A DNA stretch of 40,255 nt, from positions 1 through 40,255 of the forward strand of contig WQYW01000027.1 of NCBI GenBank assembly GCA_009781045.1, in the 5' to 3' direction. A model generated the notes under the pieces. The model did not search any database. It saw only the letters and a list, made by a program, of their open reading frames with translations, and had not been told where the DNA came from. Positions 17,290 to 24,561 of this stretch are shown one piece after another; position 1 is the stretch's first letter; each line of letters begins with the position of its first letter. Source of the DNA: Alphaproteobacteria bacterium. Its GTDB lineage: Bacteria; Pseudomonadota; Alphaproteobacteria; Rhizobiales; Xanthobacteraceae. The position numbers and the translations under genes were made by a program.

Positions 17290-18302
17290 CAATTTAACCC
17301 ACATGCGAAGGTTTTCGCGGCCAGGCGCTACGCGACGTGCCGCTCCTCCCCAGTGCAGCCTTCTTTGTTCCATCGCGCATCGTCGCCGGAGCGGCTTTCC
17401 CGAGCCCCGCCTTTGACCGCCGGAGTGATTTGTCGCCCTCGGCCACCCTGGCTGTTTCCTGAGATCGAACAACGCTCTTCTTCGTCACAGCTTCTTCTGG
17501 CCCGCCCGCCCGGCCGGTTCCATGGCGACCGCCTCCTTTGTTCCACGGCGGGCCTGCTTACGTGACTTTCCTGAGGCAACCGGCAAAAGGGACGGCTACC
17601 GCAGCCGAACAGGGCATCGGAACCTGCTTCCAGAAGCATATTTGAACTCTCATGCGCGGACATCTGTTGCCCTAAAGTCTCACCTTTCCGGGAAATGAGG
17701 TCATCCTCGTTGACGCCACGTAGAAGAAAGATCCGTTCCGCATCCTCGTCCCGGGGTGCACCACCCCCATCTGAGTGTCGGGGCGACGTGCCTGCACGTG
17801 GTAGCCCAGTCCGGGCAGTCGCAGTTGAGCGTCATCTCCGTTCGGTGCCGGCAACAGCCCCCGCGCCCTCCGGGCAGCACCGACCGATCACCGGTCGTCC
17901 CCCCAGGGTGCCCCGGCACCAGTTCCACCACGAAATCGATGCCACACCATCCCTCGCGGATCGACTGCAGGCGCAAGCCGCACAGCGCAACTGGGGTGAG
18001 CGTGACCGGATGGAGGTCCCGGCCGTTCCCTTTGACCCGGACCTCACCTCTCCCGATCCGGAGATCCGTCACGGCGCCATTGCGGACCTAAATCCAGCCC
18101 CGCGCGACGGACCGGATACATAGTTGCCGCAGTACTCCCGATTGCCGCTCCGCGCCTCGCCCCCGAGGCCTGTTGCGACCAGGCCTGCCGCGATCGGGGC
18201 AGGTTCCACCCCGCTGTTGCTGAGTGCCGCAATCCGCGTGTCGCCCTGCGTCGTCCTGCTGGCCGCGCGCACCTGTTGCCTCCGGCGCCGGCGGAACCTC
18301 AT
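17290..18302 (-). pseudogene. Decayed SWIM zinc-finger protein gene
   Basis: Remnant of a SWIM zinc-finger family protein, usually encoded next to an SNF2 helicase. Reading the minus strand across several frameshifts: MRFRRRRR at the start (ATG 18302), ALSNSGVEPAPI, then after an in-frame stop VRNGAVTDLRIGRGEV, the zinc motif CDCPDWATTCRHV (17786-17824, CxCx6CxH), and after a one-base deletion APRDEDAERIFLLRGVNEDDLI. These fragments are in the order of intact family members (VRNGSVxDLxI...CSCPDWAxxCKHVAAVLYGVGARLD...LLRGVDxxDLI). A DALFG motif and a Lys/Ala-rich tail follow. At least one stop codon and two frame changes make it non-functional. The exact 3' end is uncertain. Confidence 0.8.
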
Positions 18303-19450
18303 GGCTCAGCTCTCCCGGATCACCGCCGCCGCAAACGCGCCCGGCCCGCTGCGGCGGTTCCCCGCTCTTCTTCTCTGTCCGATTGCCTTTGACGTCACCA
18401 CAGGGGAACTCCGCGACAAGCTGTGCCCTGTCCGAAATCGGGCGCCCGATCGTCTCTGCCCCAGTCCCCCCGGCAGACAAATTTGTCGACCCGCACATTC
18501 CCGGTCTGCCCGCTATGCAAGGCCCGCTTTCGTCGCCGGGTGTCGACCACCGGGTGACAATGTACCACCTCGGAGGCCGCTGTGAGCTTCGGTCCGGCAC
18601 CGCAAAAGCGGCACGTTTTCGTGCTCCTGGAAGGTCTGAACCCGGTGCCGGCAGCACCCGGCCACGGTCTGGCGGTTCAGGACGAGGCGGTGGCGTGCCC
18701 TGTGAGGGAACCTGCAAACGGCGCCAGCTTCACCATCCTTTTGCGGAACGGGATGAAAACCCGGAATTTCTCCCACCGTGATGCCATCTCCTCCACGATC
18801 TTCCGCAGCCTGCCGCGAACTCGCCACTATCCGGTTGCCCCGCCAGATGTCGCCGGACCATCGGCAGGGATGGTTACAGATCGGTTTCGAGCCGCATCCG
18901 CAGTGTGTGCATCTGCCCGCTCCGAGGCTTCCCGGAGAGTGAAACCAGAACTCCCTGGCGGAAGCCCGGCCATCACGGATTGTTGAAATCGAAGATCAGC
19001 CACAAATCGGTGAGCTGTTGCCCGATCGCGGTCCGGCGTCGGCGCCTTGCGGCAATCGGCGCAGATGTTTCGCGGTGCGCCTCTGTTTCGCGCCCGCCTT
19101 CCCATTCGCCCCGACCTGATTGACAGAAACGTCATCGCCAACCGCGATGCGCGCCCTGGGTGAAGAGCCCCTGCAGGCGGCGGCAACGTCAATTGCGCCG
19201 GTTCACCCCGACTGCTGCTCAAACTCCACCCATCGCGACGCGGTTTCTGTCGGTGCCGGACGCCTCGTGCCAGCCGCCGCTTTCCCTGTCCGCCTCCTGA
19301 AAGCCCGACGGCGCAATATTTCCTGCGATCCCGGGCCTGGTCCACGCCCGCCGCCTGTGCTGCATCAAAATTCGACCATCTGAGGAAGCCGACCACGTTG
19401 TGCGGCCGCTTCTCCGTTCTCGCAAGCCGCACGCGACCGCAGGCAAGACA
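18303..19450 (-). pseudogene. Decayed SNF2-family helicase gene (C-terminal two-thirds recognisable)
   Basis: Minus-strand fragments in shifting frames match SNF2 helicase motifs in the right order. GAKQRRTAKHLR lies near 19050. LTDLWLIFDFNNP (about 18978-19014) matches the intact 'ENxLxDLWSLFDFLNPG'. RSVTIPADGP matches 'KTDRSVIADLP'. RKIVEEMASRWEKF begins the helicase C domain. KLTAASEVVH (about 18555-18590) matches 'LNLTAASHVIHFDRWWNP', and SGQTGNVRVDKFVCRG (near 18480-18505) matches 'RIGQTRNVLVHKFVCRG'. A weak Walker-A-like GLRERRSGRT lies near 19420. Multiple stops and frameshifts interrupt it. The gene ended at the SWIM gene's ATG, so the two formed one operon. The N-terminal part, if present, extends to about 20.6 kb but is unrecognisable. 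Confidence 0.8.
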
Positions 19451-20788
19451 CGCTTTGCTTTGCGATGAGACGCCGTGAAAAGCCCGACATTGCGCCTGCA
19501 GAATCAGCGCTCACAGTCTTTTCGATCCGGCTCTTCGGATCTGCCCCCTCGCGGAAGAGCCCCCCGCGGTCCGGGCAAAACGCCAGCCTCTACCGGCTCC
19601 CGGTGGAGCGGCGTCATCTCATCCCGGGTCCGAACGACAAAGGACGTCGCAGGCGACATGCGCCGTCAGGATCAGCTTCACCCCATGGCCATCGCAGAGA
19701 CACTCCCTCTCTGCTTCGTCCGCGGTCCTCGCAGGGAGCGGCGGCACTGCTTGCGACACAGGATCGGCGGCAACGACCGAAGAAGCGCCGGCGCTTCGCG
19801 CATGCCGGTTTCACCCCGCATTCCCGGCGCTCGGGGCGCAGAATTCATGCCTGCATCTGCCAGAGTGAGACGACAGCTCTTTCGCACGCCGCGGTATCAG
19901 CGGATGAAAGACGCGGGATGGCGGCGTCTCACAGCGGGTGAGTTCGGCGCTCTGCACACCACACTTCATAACTGCGTGATGCAGAGCACGGCGATCCGGC
20001 ACAGGTGACGAATCCGATCGCAGGTTCAGACCGGCCCGGCACAGCCGATATGCGAAGGATCGACAATCCACATCGCAGGCGAATCGTCAGCCCTGTGGCG
20101 CCGGAGCCGGATCTGTCAACGCCGGTCCGCTCGCCCGGCACAATCGATTCAAATGAGCTGGAGAGGCAACCGTGCCGGGCACCTTGTCGGCCGGCCCGGC
20201 GCTATCGCCGCGTTCCAGCCTGGCCTTGGAACCGTGTCATGGAACCGTGTCATGGAACCGTGTCATGGAACCGTGTCATGGAACCGCGCCCTGGAACCGC
20301 GCCGGCTTGGAAGAGGTCTTTCGTAGCGTCGAGGGCGACGCTTACGACCCCTGCAGCCTGACAACTCATGGCTTCGGGCAGCTCCGCGAAGTGCTCATCG
20401 CAAGCCTGGCTCCAAGGCACAGTTCTGACTGCGCTCTCTGCCCGCCCCGGCGAACGGATTGCGGCCGCCGTCAACGCGTTGCCGATCACCCGCGCTCCAC
20501 GGCGGCGGGTGCCGCACAGGGATCGTAACATTGCGCCCCTTGAAGCCGGGTGGGCCGAACCGGGCGAGGGCGAAAAGACCGGCGCCCGATCTGGCCTGAG
20601 CGCAAAAACGGACTTTTTTACAGACTCTTAAGAATTCTGGCAGCGCAGCTGCAACTTCGCCATGTGGCAGGAAATCCAGAACGCCACGCTTGCCGCACCA
20701 TGCCGCACAATATTGGGTCTTTGCGCCATGGTCCGGCCATGATATACAGTCCTGTTTTTTCCCAGGCCTTTTCAATAAGTGAATTGAC
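19451..20788. other. Gene-poor DNA, probably the rest of the decayed helicase, plus KS leader
   Basis: No intact gene is seen. The stretch is the expected place for the N-terminal half of the SNF2 helicase, but no motif survives. It contains a 13-bp minisatellite (20227-20304). The last 150 bases are less GC-rich and should contain the promoter for the ketosynthase-like gene at 20789. Confidence 0.45.
20227..20304. repeat. 13-bp minisatellite, six units
   Basis: Four identical head-to-tail copies of TGGAACCGTGTCA (20227-20278) are followed by two diverged copies starting TGGAACCGCGCC. There are no spacers, so this is not a CRISPR array. It lies in non-coding DNA and its unit length is not a multiple of three. 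Confidence 0.9.
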
Positions 20789-21985
20789 ATGAAACGTGTC
20801 GTCATTACGGGCATCGGTGTCACCGCGCCTTCTGGCTGCGACCTTGAGAGTTTCTGGGACAGCCTGATCACCGGCAGGAATATCTTCGCTGAATCCAGAG
20901 ATCTGCCGGGAAGCGGCATTCTGGTCGGGGCCATCGACGCCGGGAAGAAATTCGACGGTCTTCCGCTGCACTCGCTGTCGCCCTGCGACCGCAACGGGAT
21001 TCTTGCGGTGTCGGCCGCACAGAGCGCCCTCCGACATGCCGGTCTTGATGGAGCTTTCGAAAATCCCGAACGCGTCGCCGTTGTCATCGGCAATGGTTTC
21101 GGAGGAGTGGTCTGCCGCGACTCGGAATATGAGCGTCTGTACAAAGAGAACCGCCGCAATGCCCATCCTTTTACGGTTGTCCGGGTGATGGCAAGTTCGT
21201 CCGCAAGCTGGATATCGCTGGCCTTCGGCACAAGGGGGCCATCCTTCGTCACATCGAGCGCCGGCGCCTCCGCAACCCAGGCCATCGGAACCGCCGCGCA
21301 GCTTGTGAGGTCGGGGGCCGCAGATATCGCCGTCACCGGCGGCACCGAAGCTCCTCTGTCGATCGGTATCACCCTGGCCTGGGCGACGAGCGGGATCATG
21401 AGCCGCAGAAAATGCGCCCCCTTTTCGCGCTACCGCGACGGTATCCTGATTTCCGAAGGGGCCGCAATCCTGATCCTCGAGTCGGACGAACACGCCAGCC
21501 GCCGCGGGGCGGTGCCGCTGGCTGAAATCGGTGGCTTCGCCAGCAATGTCGACGGCATTGGCATCGGTGAGCCCACCGCCAGCGGCATGGCCCGGGCGAT
21601 GTGCGCGGCAATCGCCGATGCCGGCCTCTGTACCGGCGACATCTCCTATGTCAGCGCCCACGGCACTGGCACCAGGGCCAGCGATTGCCACGAATCGGAG
21701 GCGCTCAGAATGGTGTTCGGCGACCGGCCGCCGCCGGTTTCCTCAATCAAGGGAACAACAGGCCATACGCTCGGCGCCTCTGGCGCCATTCAGGCGGTGG
21801 CAACGATTCTGGCCATGGCCCGGTCGATCGCGCCCCCGACCGCCAACTTCGAGGAAGTCGATCCCGACTGCAATATCGACGTCATCCCCAACCACCCCCG
21901 CGCGATGCCGATCTCTGTCGCGCTCTCCAATTCCTTCGCCCTCGGCGGTCTCAACGCCTCTCTGGTGATCAAACAGGTCCACTGA
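20789..21985 (+). CDS. Beta-ketoacyl synthase homologue lacking the active-site cysteine
   Basis: A 398-residue KAS I/II (FabF-like) thiolase-fold protein. The family landmarks are present: MKRVVITGIGVTAPSG at the start, the catalytic histidines His291 (SAHGTGT) and His326 (KGTTGHTLGASG) and Lys321. The nucleophile motif, normally TACxSG, reads SSAGASA, with Gly159 (codon GGC) where catalytic Cys (TGC/TGT) is expected. The gating NSFGFGGTN motif reads NSFALGGLN, so the gate phenylalanine is Leu. It therefore cannot condense acyl chains by the normal mechanism; it may be a chain-length-factor-like partner, a decarboxylase or a regulator. The rest of the frame is clean, arguing against a simple pseudogene. 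No acyl carrier protein gene is adjacent. Confidence 0.9.
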   Translation: MKRVVITGIGVTAPSGCDLESFWDSLITGRNIFAESRDLPGSGILVGAIDAGKKFDGLPLHSLSPCDRNGILAVSAAQSALRHAGLDGAFENPERVAVVIGNGFGGVVCRDSEYERLYKENRRNAHPFTVVRVMASSSASWISLAFGTRGPSFVTSSAGASATQAIGTAAQLVRSGAADIAVTGGTEAPLSIGITLAWATSGIMSRRKCAPFSRYRDGILISEGAAILILESDEHASRRGAVPLAEIGGFASNVDGIGIGEPTASGMARAMCAAIADAGLCTGDISYVSAHGTGTRASDCHESEALRMVFGDRPPPVSSIKGTTGHTLGASGAIQAVATILAMARSIAPPTANFEEVDPDCNIDVIPNHPRAMPISVALSNSFALGGLNASLVIKQVH

Positions 21986-22479
21986 GCCGACGCAAGGCCA
22001 AGAAGACCCGATTACACGAAGAACAGCTTGATCACGCAGCGGAAATCGGGCTGCACCGACACCCCGACGACCCCGGTTCTGGCACTGCGGTCCGGCTGCC
22101 TGGCCCGGGCAGGGCAATCACCTGGCGAAAGTCGCCGGTCCTGGTTTGCACAGAGGAGAGACCGGCGAGGCGGCAAACGCCGGCACTTCTGCATGCCCCG
22201 CTCACAGTACAAGAGGGCTTGCGCTGCCTCAATTTTCGCGGTGTGGCGCGAAAGCCGCGCAACCTCGGCATGGCGGCCAGGCGCGTGCAAAATACGCCGG
22301 CCAAGTCACACCACCACCTTGCGCAAATCAGGTGCCGTGTTAGGCTTCACCACTTGCAGAAGGACTGCCTTCGCACAGAAGCGGAGGGGGGTTGGATTGT
22401 CAATGTCGCCGTGTTGTCCCTGCCGATTATCCGGTGGCGGGCTGCATCGCCAGCAACAAGTCAGATAGAGGAAGTCCAC
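21986..22479. other. Intergenic region between KS-like gene and satP
   Basis: About 490 bases with no recognisable gene or terminator. It must contain the satP promoter if satP is transcribed alone. Confidence 0.4.
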
Positions 22480-23061
22480 GTGAGCAACGAAACCAGTTCC
22501 ATCAAATTCTCCAATCCGGCACCGCTTGGCCTGGCCGGATTTGCATTGACGACCACACTGCTCAGTCTCATCAATTCCGGGCTGGTCAGTGGCGACGGCC
22601 TCCCGGTGGTGCTGGCCTGCGCACTCGCCTTCGGCGGCACCGCCCAGTTCTTCGCAGGCCTGTGCGAATTGCCGCGTGGCAACACCTTCGGTTTTACCGC
22701 CTTCGTCAGCTACGGCGCGTTCTGGTGGTCCTTTGCCCTGATCAACCTGCTGCCGCATGGCAATCCGATTCCGGTTGCCTTTGTCGGCTGGTATCTGGTT
22801 GCCTGGGGTGTGTTCTCCTTCTACATGTGGATCGCCACCTTCCGCGTCCCCCTCGTGCTGTGGGCCATCTTCCTGGTGCTGTGGATCACCTTCTTCCTGC
22901 TCGCCGCCGGCCATATCACGGGGAACGCTGACATCAATCACGCTGGCGGCTTTACCGGGATCCTGACCGCCGTGCTCGCCTTCTATCTGTCCGCCGCCGA
23001 GGTCATCAATGACACCTTCGGGCGCACAGTGCTGTGGGTCGGAAAGCCGATCGCCAAATAG
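22480..23061 (+). CDS. satP: SatP/YaaH acetate-succinate transporter
   Basis: A 193-residue inner-membrane protein of the AceTr (GPR1/FUN34/YaaH) family, which forms hexameric channels for acetate and succinate with protons. The family signature NPAPLGLAGFALTT is at residues 11-24, and six hydrophobic helices follow. Other conserved patches match E. coli SatP: GGTAQFFAGLCELPRGNTFGFTAFVSYGAFW (partly shown) and the end EVINDTFGRTVLWVG. The start is a GTG at 22480 with GAGGAAG seven bases upstream; no ATG fits. A strong terminator follows 30 bases after the stop, so it is probably the last gene of its transcript. Confidence 0.95.
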   Translation: MSNETSSIKFSNPAPLGLAGFALTTTLLSLINSGLVSGDGLPVVLACALAFGGTAQFFAGLCELPRGNTFGFTAFVSYGAFWWSFALINLLPHGNPIPVAFVGWYLVAWGVFSFYMWIATFRVPLVLWAIFLVLWITFFLLAAGHITGNADINHAGGFTGILTAVLAFYLSAAEVINDTFGRTVLWVGKPIAK

Positions 23062-23682
23062 GCCGCCTTACCGCTCCTCGACGTGACAACGCTTCCGGAC
23101 ACCTGACTCGAGCGCTTTTGCGCGCCCGGGGGGTGTCCGGAAGTTTTTTCAGGGCGCAGCAGCGCCAGCCGGGCCCGACCCCCCCCCGCCATGGGGATCT
23201 CATCGGCTTCGCCGACTTCCCCCGTCACCTGACCACCTCCTGAGGAACAATTCGACTTCCCCAGGGCAGGAATTATATTTCTGAGCCGCTGCCGGGTGAC
23301 TTCCGGTCGCCTTTTGAGACCGGGGTCTGCCGCATTGACGGCTGGCGGGCCCGACAGGGACCAGCGCTTCCAAATCCGGCCTGTCCGCCTTTTCGCAGAT
23401 CGGGTCGTAAGGGCTGCGTGCCTGACGGATCCGTGCGCCATGACCCGATGTCCGCGATTGGTGAAGCGGAAGTATATTTTGGACCCGGCGAGCAAAAGCG
23501 CCCCCCTCAAGGAAGCTTCAGTTGACAGATTGTCTGCAATCGCTTTCGGTAGCCTGCCGCAGGCCCCGGCACGCCCGGGGCGAGACCGGCGGCTTCCTCA
23601 GCTCCCAAGGGCGCACATATTTGAGGATGCGTCGGCTTGAGCGAAGTTCCGCTGAAACCGTGCAATATGGTCTGAGGGTGCG
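23062..23682. other. Intergenic region with terminator and DUF3053 gene leader
   Basis: Begins with the satP terminator. The remaining ~530 bases contain a C9 run near 23180 and no supported gene. The final bases carry GAGGGTG just before the ATG of the lipoprotein gene. Confidence 0.45.
23092..23149 (+). terminator. Strong intrinsic terminator after satP
   Basis: CTTCCGGACACC (23092-23103) pairs perfectly with GGTGTCCGGAAG (23132-23143), immediately followed by TTTTTT. The 28-base loop can form an inner GCGC-TTTT-GCGC stem. Confidence 0.88.
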
Positions 23683-24501
23683 ATGTTTTCTGCCATTTCC
23701 AGACGATTTATCCTGATCACCAGCCTGCTTGCGGTGCTCGTAGTGGCGGGCTGCGCCGGCAGAGAGCCGGAACAGCGCAGGGCCTTCATCCTCTTTCTGC
23801 AGACCCGGGTTCTCGGCGATACAGGCGCAACCGTGCCGGTGATGACCGCCAGGGACAGAGAGGAGTTTGGGCCCTTTGCCGACTCCTATCAGGTTCTTTT
23901 TGACTTCAGCCGAACCCTCAATGACGCAACCAATGCGTATAATGACGCCAGCAATCTGCTGCAGAACGACTTCAACAGCATGAAGGCGCTGCAGGACAAC
24001 TGGCAGAAATTGTCCGCATTGCGCCAGCGTCTGCTCCAGACCGGCCGGCGGCTGGCGAGCGACTACGAGAAAGTCCAGGGCATTCATTCCGCTCTCAACC
24101 AGCCGGAGGATGTGAGAGTGGTTTACGACCAGGCTTTTGCCGTCCTGGTGACATCCCCTGGAGACGCCTTCAGGAGAATCCTGGTGCCATGGGACAAGAC
24201 CCTCCAGGCCAGTGAGGACCTCGGCCGTTTTCTCAGCGACAACGCCGGCCAGTTGAGGATCACCGGGATGACGATCCAGCTTCAGGATACGGCGCTGCAG
24301 CCAGAATGGAAACGCCTGCAGGAAAAATACCAGTTCGAGGTCCAGGGCCTCACGCCTCTGATCCAGGCACTGGCGGCAACTCTTGCCGCTTCGCCAAATC
24401 GCGTCGACAAAAACCAGAGCCAGGACGCAAGGACACCGGCCGCGGACAACCGGAGACAGGATCTCCCCCCGGACCCGGGGCCGATCTCACCGGTCAGGTG
24501 A
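23683..24501 (+). CDS. DUF3053 (YiaF-like) lipoprotein
   Basis: A 272-residue lipoprotein. The signal peptide ends in a lipobox LVVAGC, with lipidation expected on that Cys (residue 24), followed by Ala, so sorting to the outer membrane is plausible. The mature protein matches the DUF3053 family (E. coli YiaF) in pattern: EQRRAFILFLQTRVL, VPVMTARDREEFGPFADSYQVLFDFS, and a later VYDQAFAVLVTSPGDAF. Most of it is predicted helical coiled coil. Its role is unknown. The family normally ends near residue 240; here a Pro/Asp-rich tail is added. It is convergent with the caspase-family gene. Confidence 0.85.
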   Translation: MFSAISRRFILITSLLAVLVVAGCAGREPEQRRAFILFLQTRVLGDTGATVPVMTARDREEFGPFADSYQVLFDFSRTLNDATNAYNDASNLLQNDFNSMKALQDNWQKLSALRQRLLQTGRRLASDYEKVQGIHSALNQPEDVRVVYDQAFAVLVTSPGDAFRRILVPWDKTLQASEDLGRFLSDNAGQLRITGMTIQLQDTALQPEWKRLQEKYQFEVQGLTPLIQALAATLAASPNRVDKNQSQDARTPAADNRRQDLPPDPGPISPVR

Positions 24502-24561
24502 TGGAAGGCCTGAGGTGGCGACGGCAGCCGCGGGCCCGGCAAGCCGGGTGAAGCGGAGCTT

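Noticed and set aside
18088..18717. A 209-codon minus-strand frame as a real gene
   Set aside because: It crosses the junction of the decayed SNF2 and SWIM genes; fragments of both families are readable in other frames as well.
20227..20304. Possible CRISPR array
   Set aside because: The units are contiguous without spacers; the same holds for the repeat at 33235-33282. No cas genes are near.
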